DNA from: an uncultured Pelagibacteraceae bacterium
GTDB lineage: Bacteria > Pseudomonadota > Alphaproteobacteria > Pelagibacterales > Pelagibacteraceae
Length of the DNA stretch: 61,122 nucleotides
NCBI GenBank assembly: GCA_902563075.1
Contig: CACEWC010000004.1
Span: forward strand, 1-61,122
Direction of reading: 5' to 3'
Part shown: positions 9,256-18,632 of the stretch, one piece after another
Numbering within the stretch: the stretch's first letter is position 1
Layout of the letters: the number at the start of each line of letters is the position of its first letter
Notes under the pieces: model-generated
Databases searched by the model: none
The model's input: the letters and a program-made list of their open reading frames with translations, nothing else
What the model was told of the DNA's origin: nothing
Program-made: the position numbers and the translations under genes

Positions 9256-11457
9256 TTAATTTTTTTTAAGTTTTTCAATGGTTCTAGTAATAAATCTTGG
9301 TGTGAGAGTTTTAACGGGATTTACAGTTGTTTTTAAATTTTTAGGAGGTCCTTTAATCTTAAAGCTCACACCAAAAACACCCTCTCCAACTTTCTTTCCT
9401 ACTAAAATATCTCCAAGAAGAGGAATTGAGGATATAGTTCTATTAATTGTCGTTGCTGGTACCATCGTTCCTCTTAGACTAACTAAGTCATTACTTTCAA
9501 TGTAACCTTCCATCAGTAAAGATATAGCAGGGCCGATGGCATATAATTCCTTTATTTTCATCAACTCATCCTTGTTTGAAAAATTCATCTCAAAATCTGT
9601 AAACCTAATACCTTCACCAGTTAACAAATCAGCAATTCCTTGTAGAGATGCTAAAGTTAATAGTTTTGCTAAAGCTGGTACCTCCTGCACTTTGAAATTA
9701 TCTATTATCAATTTTGAATTTGAAATATTATTTTTTTGTTTAACAGAGTGAAAATCTAAATTACCTTCCTCAAAACCTTTAATAAATTTGTATCTATGCA
9801 CAAATGGCTTAGCCAAATCAGAATAGAGAGTTATAATTTTTTCATTTGAGGTAGATCTAATTGTAAAATTAATCCTCTGATTATCAGAAAAATTACCCGC
9901 TAAATTTGCGTTAATCAATTCACTATCTTTGAATTCTAAATATCCATCTAAATCCTTTATTTGATGATCTTTATCAAGGAATGCTTTCTTTACTTTAATA
10001 TTTAATTTAAAATTTTTAGAAAAATTTTTTTTAATCTCTAAATTTTTATCAGCTTTTAATAAATCATCTATGATTTTTGTTGCATTAAAGCTCTTAGAAT
10101 TTAATAAATAATTTTTATCTTTCTTTTTGATAGATAGCTCATTTTTTAATAAGTCATTATCAAAATAATTCAAATTTACCTTACTTAAAGATTTAATTTT
10201 GTATTTATTTGATAAAAATAAATTTTTGAATTCAAATTTATTATTTTTTTCTTTTATTGAGATATCTTTTAAATTGATTTCGTTAGATAAAAGATTTTTA
10301 ACTCCAAGAATAACAATCTTTAATTTGTCATCTTGATCTTTTTTATAATTTAAAAAATTAAGATGAAATGGATTTTTTTTTATTTCTAATGAAGTGTTAA
10401 ATTTTAGGTTTGTTTTTGATTTTGAAAAATTATAATTAATATTATCTTTTTCTTTTTGGATTAAAATATTTCCATTGCCATTAATACTTAATAGATCTTT
10501 TTTATATTCAATTTGTATTTGGTGATCTGATAACTCAATTATCTCATTTAATTCTGGAAAAAACTCTTTCAAATTTTTTGAGCTTACAATTTTAGAACTT
10601 TTTAAATTCATTAAGGAATTTATCTTTAAATCTTCTATCTTATATTTATCATTTATTTTAAATGAAAAAGTATTTTCTAAATCGAACTCAGCAGACTTAA
10701 ACTTTACATTGGAAAGGTCGTTACTTAATAGTTGATTAATTTTTTTATCATCTAAAACAAAATTTTTATTCTTATTTTTACCTGATATTAGAAATTCATT
10801 TTTTTGTTTAATTAAAATTAACTCTGGAAACTTCAAATCATTATTATCATATGATAAATTAATATCTTTAAATTCAAATTCGTTATTTTGAATTGTAAAA
10901 ATAAAATTAATTTTTGATAAATTTATTTTTTTAAAAGGTTTTACTTCGCCATCTTTTACAAATCCTTTTATAATAAAATCATTTTTTATATTACCTTTTT
11001 GATCAAATTTAAGATTTATATCTGCTATCAAATATCCCTTTTTAACCAATTTTTCTAATATGAATATTTGCGGATTATCTTCAATTGATCTTACAAATGA
11101 AATTAAGTTTTTTATTTCTATAGTCCTAGTATTAATATCTAATTCAGATAACGAAAATTTCTTATTTATGACTGTCTTTAAATCAATATTAAATTTTACA
11201 CTTTCTAGTTTAATTAATTTGTTTTTATTCTTAAGATTTGCCCCAATTGTTTTTAAAACTAATTTAAGTTTAAAAGGGTCTAAAATAATACTAATTTTAT
11301 CTAACTCTAATTCTAATTGATTGTTAATTTTTTTAACTTCTTTAATTATTTGATCATTTAAAGCATTTGTTTTTATGCCAATGGTGCTTAAGTAAGTAAT
11401 CAAACCAAGGATTGATAAAAATATTAAGATTAAAAATCTAAAAATTATTTTTTTCAT
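9256..11457 (-). CDS. AsmA-like / DUF3971 inner-membrane-anchored protein
   Basis: This 733-residue protein has one N-terminal membrane anchor (about residues 5-25) and then a long, repetitive, beta-rich periplasmic region. The C-terminal part (LLTLASLQGIADLLTGEGI, then GEGVFGVSFKIKGP) is the AsmA-like C-terminal module of the TamB/YhdP/AsmA superfamily. These proteins are thought to bridge the envelope and carry phospholipids to the outer membrane. Its ATG overlaps the prfB stop as ATGA, so the two are translationally coupled although their functions are unrelated. The middle of the protein is poorly conserved and very Lys/Asn/Ile-rich. Its exact subfamily is uncertain. Confidence 0.7.
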   Translation of the reverse strand: MKKIIFRFLILIFLSILGLITYLSTIGIKTNALNDQIIKEVKKINNQLELELDKISIILDPFKLKLVLKTIGANLKNKNKLIKLESVKFNIDLKTVINKKFSLSELDINTRTIEIKNLISFVRSIEDNPQIFILEKLVKKGYLIADINLKFDQKGNIKNDFIIKGFVKDGEVKPFKKINLSKINFIFTIQNNEFEFKDINLSYDNNDLKFPELILIKQKNEFLISGKNKNKNFVLDDKKINQLLSNDLSNVKFKSAEFDLENTFSFKINDKYKIEDLKINSLMNLKSSKIVSSKNLKEFFPELNEIIELSDHQIQIEYKKDLLSINGNGNILIQKEKDNINYNFSKSKTNLKFNTSLEIKKNPFHLNFLNYKKDQDDKLKIVILGVKNLLSNEINLKDISIKEKNNKFEFKNLFLSNKYKIKSLSKVNLNYFDNDLLKNELSIKKKDKNYLLNSKSFNATKIIDDLLKADKNLEIKKNFSKNFKLNIKVKKAFLDKDHQIKDLDGYLEFKDSELINANLAGNFSDNQRINFTIRSTSNEKIITLYSDLAKPFVHRYKFIKGFEEGNLDFHSVKQKNNISNSKLIIDNFKVQEVPALAKLLTLASLQGIADLLTGEGIRFTDFEMNFSNKDELMKIKELYAIGPAISLLMEGYIESNDLVSLRGTMVPATTINRTISSIPLLGDILVGKKVGEGVFGVSFKIKGPPKNLKTTVNPVKTLTPRFITRTIEKLKKN

Positions 11458-12549
11458 TTAATTTGATACAAAGATTTCTCTAAAAAAGCATCAATGTCGC
11501 CATCTAAAACTTTATCAGGGCTCGTGCTCTCAAAGTTTGTCCTATTATCCTTAACTAATCTGTAAGGTTGAAGCACATATGATCTAATTTGATGACCCCA
11601 CCCTATGTCAGATTTAGAAGCTTCGTTATTTTGATTTTTCTCATCTTTTTTTTTCATTTCAAAATCGTAAAGTCTTGCTCTGAGCATATTCATGCAGGTT
11701 TCTTTATTCTTATGTTGAGACCTCTCGTTTTGACATTGTACGACTATATTTGATGGGATATGAGTTATTCTTACTGCACTGTCAGTCGTGTTAACATGTT
11801 GTCCACCAGCGCCACTTGAGCGATAGGTGTCAATTCTTAAGTCCTTATCTAGTATTTCTATATTCAAATTTTCATCGACGACTGGATAAACCCAAATACT
11901 TGCAAAGCTCGTGTGTCTTCTTGCTCCCGAATCAAAAGGGGATATTCTTACAAGACGGTGAATTCCTGATTCCTTTTTAAGCCATCCAAACACATAATCC
12001 CCCTCTATTTTTATAGTGGAAGATTTAATTCCTGCCTCTTCACCTTTGTGCTCACTTATTAAATTACATTTATAGTTCTTATCATCTGACCATTTCATAT
12101 ACATTCTTCTTAACATGTTAGCCCAATCTTGACTTTCTGTGCCTCCAGCACCGGCATGAATTTCTACATAACAATCAAATGAGTCAGCCTCATTTGATAA
12201 AAAACATCTTATTTCATTTTTCTTAACTTTTGATCTCAATTCTTTTATGCTTTCCATGACATCTTTTTTCACATTAAGATTATTTTCGTCTATAGCCAAA
12301 GTGTAAAGATCATCTAAATCTTTAAGTTGGGTAACTGAGCCTTTAAATGAATTTACTAAATCTTCAAAAAGTTTTTTTTCTTTAATGGTTTTTTGTGAGT
12401 CCGACTTATCTTGCCAAAAATTGGCATTAAGCATTTTTTTCTCTAGATCATCCAGTTTTGAGTAAATCTTATTTTTTTCAAAGATACTCCTTAACTCTGT
12501 GATTAATTTTTTCGATTTCTTTTTTAAGATCTAAATATTTGTCGTCCAT
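11454..12549 (-). CDS. prfB: Peptide chain release factor 2 (programmed +1 frameshift)
   Basis: RF2 is encoded in two overlapping frames. A 23-codon leader frame starts with ATG at 12549 and ends at an in-frame TGA (12480-12478). A +1 shift at CTT-TGA then gives GAA and continues for 341 residues to 11454, total 364 residues, close to the 365 of E. coli RF2. The main part carries the SPF anticodon-like tripeptide (RISPFDSG) and the GGQ motif (SGAGGQHVN). Low RF2 slows termination at the internal TGA and favours the shift, so the gene autoregulates. It is coupled to the PBP gene upstream by TAATG and to the AsmA-like gene downstream by ATGA. Annotating only 11454-12434 would lose the N-terminal part. 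Confidence 0.93.
12478..12492 (-). promoter_or_regulatory. RF2 programmed +1 frameshift signal
   Basis: On the minus strand the sequence reads AAGGAG-TAT-CTT-TGA-A. The internal Shine-Dalgarno AAGGAG, the three-base spacer, the CTT slippery codon and the in-frame TGA reproduce the arrangement of the E. coli prfB site (AGGGGG-TAT-CTT-TGA). The base after TGA is A rather than the C found in E. coli. The stop is followed in the +1 frame by a continuous frame that restores a full-length RF2 N-terminus. Confidence 0.93.
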
Positions 12550-14888
12550 TAATAAAACTTTAATATATTATTTGTATCGATTCTATTATTACCAGAATAC
12601 AATACTTTTCCATTTAAAACATTTTTACTTTTATAAGCTTCAATAATAGTATTTTTTGAATTGAATTTAGCCTTTTCTCCAGTTAGCGGATCAACTACCA
12701 TTAGTGTCATATTTTCAGGTACCTTAAAAGGCCTCGCTTCAGATTTTTTGACTGATTTTTCAATAAATTCTCTAAAAATTGGTAATGCTGCCTTTGATCC
12801 AGTTTCAAATTTACCTAATGGTTTAGGATTATCCATTCCAACATATACTCCAATCACTAAATTTGACGTAAAGCCAATAAACCATGCATCAGTGTTTTCA
12901 TTGGTGGTTCCAGTTTTTCCTGCCAAGTTAAGTTGTAAATCTCTTAATTTTTTACCAGTTCCTCTTTTTATAACTCCTTCTAATATAGTTGTAACTTGAT
13001 ACGCGGTTTGTTCGGACATTACTTGATTATAATTATCTTCAATTTGAGGATAATCTTTTCCAGTGAATGAAATTTTGTCACAATTCATGCACTTTCTATT
13101 TTCATTATTGATTATTGTATTTCCCTCACTGTCTTGAATTCTGTCTATTATAATGGGGCTTATTAGTTTTCCACCATTTACAAATGATGCGTAAGCTGAA
13201 GTTAAGTTTAAAAGAGTTGTTTCAGTTGATCCAAGAGAAATTGATAGTAATTCCTCAGGTTCATCATAAATTTTTAATTCTTTAGAAAATTTTGCTACTT
13301 TATCTACACCTAAATTTTGAGCAATTCTTACAGTCATTAAGTTTCTTGATTTTTCAAGCCCAACTCTGAGTGTAGAGGGTCCATAAAACTTTTTACCATA
13401 ATTTTCTGGTTTCCACTTTTTTAAATCAACCCCTTGATCTAAAACTAACGGTGCATCAAGAACTAGAGATGAGGGGGTATATTTGTTTTCTAGCGCCAAT
13501 GCATATACAAATGGTTTAAATGCTGATCCAGGTTGTCTTAATGCTTGGGTAGCTCTATTAAATTCGCTTGATCTAAAACTAAAACCTCCACTCAATGCTA
13601 GAACACGTCCTGTGTAAGGGTCCATTACAACAATACCACCATTTATTTTTGGAAGTTGTTTTAAACTATAAAAGCTATCTTTAACTCTTTTAACATAAAT
13701 TAAATCACCAACTTTTAGTAAATCTTTAAACTCTTTTTTTGTCCATGAGATTTCATTATATTTTATTAAACCACTTAATCTGTTTATAGTTTCAATTTTT
13801 GCTTGAAATTGACCTACTTCTCTGACGATTGCTATTTCCCAGTTGATAGAATTCTCTAATTTATATTTCTTATCTATATTCTTATGCCAATTATCATCAT
13901 ACTGAATATTTGCAATTGGTCCACGCCACCCTTTTCTTTGATCATAAGCGATTAAACCATTTCTTAAAGACTCAGTAGCAATTTTTTGTAGGTTTAAATT
14001 GATTGGTGTATTTATATTATAACCTTGTTTATAAACTTTTTCATAAGTTAGTTTATCTATTATATTTTTTCTAACATCTTCGATGTAATACTGTGCATCC
14101 TCCAAATAAATTTTTTTCTTTTTTTTTAATTCAATATTTTGATTTTTGTATTCATTATATTTTTCGAGATTTAAAAATCCATTTTGATTTAAATTTTTCA
14201 AAACTAAATCTCTTCTAAATTTTGCTAAATCAATATTGTTATAAGGATTATATCTACTAGGTGCTTTTGGCAAAGCTGCTAATAATGCTGCTTCGGCATA
14301 ATTTAGTTCTTTAATTGACTTATCAAAATATTCTAAACTTGCAGCAGCGACACCATAAGCTCCACTACCTAAATATATTTGGTTAAGATATAATTCAAGA
14401 ATTCTTTCTTTATTTAAAGCTCTTTCTATTCTAAACGCTAAGATTGCCTCTTTAATTTTTCTATTAATGCTAACTTCATTAGTTAATAGAAAATTTTTTG
14501 CTACCTGTTGTGTTATTGTAGAAGCCCCCTCAAGTCTTTTTGAGGTCATGATATTAGTTATGTTATTAAATGTTGCTCTAAGAACACCTTTTGCATCAAC
14601 ACCAGGATGAGTAAAAAAGTTTTTATCCTCAGCAGACAAAAAGGCATTAACAACATTTGAAGGAATCGCACTGTAAGGAACGAAAATCCTTTTTTCTTTG
14701 GAAAAATCAGCAACCAAATCTCCATCTCCAGAGTACATTTTGCTTGATACAGGCGGCTTATAATTTTTAAGAAATTTATAATCTGGGATATTATTAGAAA
14801 AAGTCCATAAAATGCTAAAAATAACAATCAAAGTTAATATGGAAATACTTAATAATAGAACTAAAATATTTTTGATTAAATTTGTCAT
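12549..14888 (-). CDS. mrcA: Class A penicillin-binding protein 1A
   Basis: The 779-residue bifunctional peptidoglycan synthase has an N-terminal membrane anchor (about residues 8-30). A GT51 glycosyltransferase domain follows with catalytic Glu87 in AEDKNFFTHPG and GASTITQQVAKN. The transpeptidase domain has Ser455 and Lys458 (SAFK), Ser514-x-Asn516 (SRN) and KTGT starting at Lys658. All active-site motifs are intact. It polymerises and cross-links peptidoglycan in the periplasm. It lies directly upstream of prfB and overlaps its leader start by one base, an order common in alphaproteobacteria. The start is close to the divergent rne gene, with a 103-base shared control region. The usual N-acetylmuramoyl-alanine amidase gene between rne and mrcA is absent. 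Confidence 0.93.
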   Translation of the reverse strand: MTNLIKNILVLLLSISILTLIVIFSILWTFSNNIPDYKFLKNYKPPVSSKMYSGDGDLVADFSKEKRIFVPYSAIPSNVVNAFLSAEDKNFFTHPGVDAKGVLRATFNNITNIMTSKRLEGASTITQQVAKNFLLTNEVSINRKIKEAILAFRIERALNKERILELYLNQIYLGSGAYGVAAASLEYFDKSIKELNYAEAALLAALPKAPSRYNPYNNIDLAKFRRDLVLKNLNQNGFLNLEKYNEYKNQNIELKKKKKIYLEDAQYYIEDVRKNIIDKLTYEKVYKQGYNINTPINLNLQKIATESLRNGLIAYDQRKGWRGPIANIQYDDNWHKNIDKKYKLENSINWEIAIVREVGQFQAKIETINRLSGLIKYNEISWTKKEFKDLLKVGDLIYVKRVKDSFYSLKQLPKINGGIVVMDPYTGRVLALSGGFSFRSSEFNRATQALRQPGSAFKPFVYALALENKYTPSSLVLDAPLVLDQGVDLKKWKPENYGKKFYGPSTLRVGLEKSRNLMTVRIAQNLGVDKVAKFSKELKIYDEPEELLSISLGSTETTLLNLTSAYASFVNGGKLISPIIIDRIQDSEGNTIINNENRKCMNCDKISFTGKDYPQIEDNYNQVMSEQTAYQVTTILEGVIKRGTGKKLRDLQLNLAGKTGTTNENTDAWFIGFTSNLVIGVYVGMDNPKPLGKFETGSKAALPIFREFIEKSVKKSEARPFKVPENMTLMVVDPLTGEKAKFNSKNTIIEAYKSKNVLNGKVLYSGNNRIDTNNILKFY

Positions 14889-14911
14889 TTTGATTTCATT
14901 ATATATAGGAA

Positions 14912-14944
14912 TTTGTTAAAGATAAGGCATAATTATTTAACAAA
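14912..14944. repeat. Inverted repeat in the mrcA-rne divergent promoter region
   Basis: Two perfect 9-base arms, TTTGTTAAA and TTTAACAAA, flank a 15-base spacer in the 103-base gap between the divergent mrcA and rne starts. The symmetry and the 24-base repeat distance would suit a dimeric regulator or an RNA hairpin in one transcript. In sequence this A+T-rich, a chance 9-base repeat is quite possible. Confidence 0.3.
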
Positions 14945-14991
14945 ATTTTTAAAAAAAATTAATACTAAATGAAAAACTTAAACTCAAAATT

Positions 14992-16764
14992 ATGGAAAAA
15001 AATTTATATATCGATGCTTCGCATCCTAATGAAACTAGAGTCGTTCTCAAATCAAAAGATAATATTGAAGATTACGAGTACGAAGGTCTAAAAAATAATC
15101 TCATAAAGAACAATATATATCTTGGCAAAGTAAGTAGAATTGAACCTTCGCTGCAGGCTGCTTTTGTAGATTTTGGAAGAGAGCGCCACGGTTTCTTATC
15201 ATTTAATGATATTCAATCTGATTATTATCAAATTCCAAAGAGCGACATTGAAATAATTAAAAAAGAAGAGGAAAAATTACGGGAAGAATTATCAAAAAAA
15301 GTTGAGGAAAAAGAAGATGAAAGTTTAGCAGAAGGTAAATTAGAAATTGATGATCCCATTGAAATACAAAAAAAAGATACTGAAGATAAATTAAAGAATA
15401 TTAATGATAAAGAAATTAAAACTGAAAGTAGAAATAAGTTTAAGAGATATAAAATACAAGAAGTTATTAAACCCAACCAAGTGATACTTGTTCAAGTTAT
15501 TAAAGATGAAAGAGGTCAAAAAGGTGCAGCATTAAGTACATTCATATCTATAGCAGGTAAATATATCGTGTTAATGCCTAATACGCCTAAAGGTGGTGGA
15601 ATATCCAGGAAAATATTTAACCCAGCTGACCGAAAAAAAATTAGATCTATTTTAAATGAATTAAAAATACCTAAAGAGATGGGATTAATTGTCAGAACAG
15701 CGGGTAGCAATAAAACTAAAAATGAAATTAATCATGACCTTGATACTTTAATCAAATCTTGGAACCAAATTAAGGAAAATGCTATTAATGCTATAGCACC
15801 GTCATTAATTCATCAAGAGAGTGAAATTATTAACAGAACCTTGAGAGACATGTATGATGAAAATACAAAAAACGTAATTGTAGAAGGAAATGAAGGTTAT
15901 AAAAAAGCTCAAAATTTTATGAAAATGCTAATGCCATCTCATGTAAAAAAAATAAAGAAATATAGAGGAAAAGTACCTCTTTTTATAGATGAAGGTATAG
16001 AGCAAAAATTAAATCAAATATTTGATACTGAGATCAAATTGAACTCAGGTGGTTATTTAGTTATTAATCCTACAGAAGCTCTTGTATCAATTGATATAAA
16101 TTCTGGAAGTTCGATTAAACAGAAAAATGTAGAAAATACAGCATTAGACACAAATTTGGAAGCCGCAGAGGAGATTGCAAGACAAATTAAAATAAGAGAT
16201 TTATCTGGGTTAATCATAATCGATTTTATAGACATGTTAAGTTACGCCAATAGAAGGACTGTGGAAAGAAGATTAAAAGAAAAATGTAGATCCGATAGAG
16301 CAAGAATTCAGATTGGAAGAATTAGTAATTTTGGATTATTAGAGATGTCAAGACAAAGACTCAGAGAAAGTGCAGTGAGATGGAAAGTAAAACTTACTGA
16401 TGAGTCTTTTGCTCAAAAAATATTAAAATTAGTAGAGTTAAAAGCAGTTTTAAATAAAGCAAAATATGTTGATTTAAAAGTTTGTAAAAAAATTTCAGAT
16501 TATTTAAAAGAAAACTTTATTGAAAATTTAACTTTTTTTGAAAAGAAAAATAAAATTAAAATTGATATAATTTCTGATAATACATTAATTATTCCAGAAT
16601 ACATCATAGATATTAAGAATAAATCTAAAAAAACTATTGAGCTTATAGAATATTTTGAGAAACTAAAAAGGCTTGATATCCAAATAAAAGAAAAAAGTAA
16701 AAAAAATTTAAAAGTGAGAAAAAAAAATTATAAAAAAAAAATTTTTTATAAAAAAGTTAAATAA
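14992..16764 (+). CDS. rne: Ribonuclease E/G (short form, no zinc-link)
   Basis: The 590-residue protein has an N-terminal S1 domain interrupted by a charged insertion of about 80 residues (about 85-165). It then has the RNase E/G 5'-sensor and DNase I-like catalytic domains. Asp368 in SIDINSG and Asp411 in IDFIDM match the two catalytic aspartates of E. coli RNase E. The Cys-x-x-Cys zinc-link that normally follows EMSRQR is missing: after Arg454 the text reads [11 protein letters not shown] and no CxxC occurs anywhere. There is no long C-terminal degradosome scaffold, only a Lys-rich tail. It should initiate mRNA decay and process rRNA. It converges on thiG with an 8-base overlap. Confidence 0.88.
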   Translation: MEKNLYIDASHPNETRVVLKSKDNIEDYEYEGLKNNLIKNNIYLGKVSRIEPSLQAAFVDFGRERHGFLSFNDIQSDYYQIPKSDIEIIKKEEEKLREELSKKVEEKEDESLAEGKLEIDDPIEIQKKDTEDKLKNINDKEIKTESRNKFKRYKIQEVIKPNQVILVQVIKDERGQKGAALSTFISIAGKYIVLMPNTPKGGGISRKIFNPADRKKIRSILNELKIPKEMGLIVRTAGSNKTKNEINHDLDTLIKSWNQIKENAINAIAPSLIHQESEIINRTLRDMYDENTKNVIVEGNEGYKKAQNFMKMLMPSHVKKIKKYRGKVPLFIDEGIEQKLNQIFDTEIKLNSGGYLVINPTEALVSIDINSGSSIKQKNVENTALDTNLEAAEEIARQIKIRDLSGLIIIDFIDMLSYANRRTVERRLKEKCRSDRARIQIGRISNFGLLEMSRQRLRESAVRWKVKLTDESFAQKILKLVELKAVLNKAKYVDLKVCKKISDYLKENFIENLTFFEKKNKIKIDIISDNTLIIPEYIIDIKNKSKKTIELIEYFEKLKRLDIQIKEKSKKNLKVRKKNYKKKIFYKKVK

Positions 16765-17530
16765 TTCCCTTAGTTGGAGAGGATGGGATAGCCATAAGTT
16801 TTTTTTCTATTCTACCGGATAGAAATGATTGTCTTCCAGCTATTACTGCATTTTTAAAAGCTTCAGCCATTTGAAAAGGTTTCTTTGCTTTCGCTATAGC
16901 TGTATTAACCAACACACCATCACAACCTAATTCCATTGCAATTGTAGCATCAGATGCTTGCCCTAGACCTGCATCAATTATTAAAGGTAATTTAGTTTGT
17001 TTTCTAATTATGCTAATATTTAATTTATTCAATATTCCTAAACCAGAACCAATTGGTGCAGCTAATGGCATAATCGCTGAAGCACCGGCATCTTCTAGTC
17101 TTTTGGCCATAAGTGGATCGTCATTGCAATAAACCATAACTTTAAAACCCTCTTTTGTTAAAGTTTCAGTGGATTTTAAAGTTTCAATCATTTCTGGAAA
17201 TAAATTTTTTTTATCACCCAGAACCTCAAGCTTTACTAATTCCCAACCTCCAATTTCCCTTGCAAGCCTCAATGTTCTCAATGCCTCTCGAGAATTAAAA
17301 CATCCTGCAGTGTTGGGTAAGTAAGTAATCTTTTTGGGATCAATATAATCCATTAATAAAGGTTTCTTTTTATCTGTTATATTAACCCTTCTAACTGCAA
17401 CTGTAACAATTTCAGCACCAGAGATTTTGATTGCTCTAGCGCATTCGGACATATCTTTATATTTGCCTGTGCCAACAATTAATCTTGAACTAAATTTTTT
17501 TTTTGAGATTATTAATTTATCTTGCTTCAA
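16757..17530 (-). CDS. thiG: Thiazole synthase
   Basis: The 257-residue TIM-barrel protein makes the thiazole phosphate half of thiamine from deoxyxylulose phosphate, dehydroglycine or glycine and the ThiS thiocarboxylate. Lys100 in [11 protein letters not shown] fits the Schiff-base lysine, and GSGLGI and [11 protein letters not shown] are present. The apparent start is TTG, two bases after the thiS stop; no upstream ATG exists in frame and the next ATG would remove the first strands. Its 3' end overlaps rne on the opposite strand. Other thiazole genes (thiF, thiO or thiH) are not in the window. Confidence 0.92.
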   Translation of the reverse strand: MKQDKLIISKKKFSSRLIVGTGKYKDMSECARAIKISGAEIVTVAVRRVNITDKKKPLLMDYIDPKKITYLPNTAGCFNSREALRTLRLAREIGGWELVKLEVLGDKKNLFPEMIETLKSTETLTKEGFKVMVYCNDDPLMAKRLEDAGASAIMPLAAPIGSGLGILNKLNISIIRKQTKLPLIIDAGLGQASDATIAMELGCDGVLVNTAIAKAKKPFQMAEAFKNAVIAGRQSFLSGRIEKKLMAIPSSPTKGII

Positions 17531-17532
17531 TC

Positions 17533-17745
17533 TTAGCCACCTCCAATAAAATGAACAACTTCTATTTTATCATTAGTTTTTAAAGTAATATCATTTAGTT
17601 TCTTTTTATCTACTATTTCTCTATTGAGTTCAATTGCTACTTTATTCAGTGGTACTTCAAATTTTTTTAAAAAAACATGTAATTTAGTATTATCGTTAAT
17701 CATTATTTGTTTTCCGTTTATTTTTATTTTTATTTTTTTTTTCAT
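17533..17745 (-). CDS. thiS: Sulfur carrier protein ThiS
   Basis: This 70-residue ubiquitin-like protein ends in Gly-Gly-Gly (VVHFIGGG), the tail that is adenylated and thiocarboxylated before donating sulfur to ThiG. Its first residues form a Lys-rich strand ([13 protein letters not shown]). It is the first gene of a thiS-thiG pair. Only 16 bases separate its start from the divergent aroQ start, so no TPP riboswitch can fit in its leader. Confidence 0.9.
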   Translation of the reverse strand: MKKKIKIKINGKQIMINDNTKLHVFLKKFEVPLNKVAIELNREIVDKKKLNDITLKTNDKIEVVHFIGGG

Positions 17746-17761
17746 CGTATATAAATATTAA

Positions 17762-18208
17762 ATGAACAATAAGATTATAATAATTAATGGACCAAATCTT
17801 AATCTATTAGGAGAAAGAGAACAATCACAATATGGATCTTTAACTTTTAAAGATTTAAAAGAAATATGTTTGAATAAGTCAAAGGAATTAGGTTTAAATA
17901 TTAAATTTTCTCAATCAAATGTAGAGGGAGAAATTGTGAATACAATACAAGAATCAAGAAAAAATTTCGATGGAATGATAATAAATGCTGCAGCTTTTAC
18001 ACATACATCAGTTGCAATAAGGGATGCTTTGAGTGTTTTTAAAAAACCTATCATTGAATTGCACATTTCGAATATATATAAACGAGAAGAATTTAGACAT
18101 AAATCTTTGATAAGCGACATTGTTAATGGAGGTATATTTGGACTTGGAACAGACGGTTATATTTTAGCCATAATTGCAATGCAAAAGCTTTTAGAAAATG
18201 AAAATTGA
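17762..18208 (+). CDS. aroQ: 3-dehydroquinate dehydratase, type II
   Basis: The 148-residue protein catalyses the third step of the shikimate pathway. The flexible lid motif NGPNLNLLGERE carries Arg19, with Tyr24 behind it. His81 and His101 (ELHISN) match the conserved active-site histidines. It leads an aroQ-accB-accC operon, a common alphaproteobacterial order, and overlaps accB by 11 bases. The divergent start of thiS lies 16 bases away, so promoter elements must extend into coding sequence. Confidence 0.95.
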   Translation: MNNKIIIINGPNLNLLGEREQSQYGSLTFKDLKEICLNKSKELGLNIKFSQSNVEGEIVNTIQESRKNFDGMIINAAAFTHTSVAIRDALSVFKKPIIELHISNIYKREEFRHKSLISDIVNGGIFGLGTDGYILAIIAMQKLLENEN

Positions 18209-18632
18209 TAAAAAAATTATAAAAGAATTAAGTGAGTATTTAGAAGAATTCAATTTAACAGAAATTGAGTATACTGAGAAGGATACGAAAATAAAAGTTT
18301 TAAAAAATAATAATTCAGTAAGCAGTCAAAATTTTCAAAATTTAATAACTAGTTCTCAAGAATCAAAATTACAAAATGACACTGTAAAACTTAAATCTGA
18401 AAAAGAAATTTTATCTCCAATTATTGGAACTGCTTACCATGCACCAGAACCTGGTGCAAAAAAATTTGTTGAAGTTGGTAAAAAAATAAAAAAGGGTGAT
18501 ACAGTTATGATCGTAGAGGCAATGAAGACTATGAATCATGTTCCATCTACATTTGATGGCACGGTTAAGGAAATTTGTGTAGAGGACGGTCAAGCAGTGG
18601 AATTTGGCCAAACAATTATTATTCTAGAATAA
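18198..18632 (+). CDS. accB: Acetyl-CoA carboxylase biotin carboxyl carrier protein
   Basis: The 144-residue BCCP has an N-terminal region, a flexible Ser/Gln/Lys linker (about residues 38-70) and a C-terminal biotinyl domain. Biotin attaches to Lys110 in VEAMKTMN; the Thr after the lysine replaces the Met of E. coli, a change I recall as common in alphaproteobacteria. It carries carboxybiotin between AccC and the AccAD carboxyltransferase in the first step of fatty acid synthesis. The start overlaps aroQ and the stop overlaps the accC ATG as TAATG, so AccB and AccC synthesis is coupled. Confidence 0.95.
   Translation: MKIDKKIIKELSEYLEEFNLTEIEYTEKDTKIKVLKNNNSVSSQNFQNLITSSQESKLQNDTVKLKSEKEILSPIIGTAYHAPEPGAKKFVEVGKKIKKGDTVMIVEAMKTMNHVPSTFDGTVKEICVEDGQAVEFGQTIIILE

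Noticed and set aside
12435..12548. Region upstream of the prfB main frame looks like a frameshift error or an untranslated leader.
   Set aside because: The CTT-TGA site with AAGGAG three bases before CTT is the known RF2 recoding signal, and the joined product has the normal RF2 length.
17746..17761. Possible TPP riboswitch before thiS-thiG.
   Set aside because: The divergent spacer is 16 bases, too short for the aptamer, and no conserved TPP core is seen nearby.
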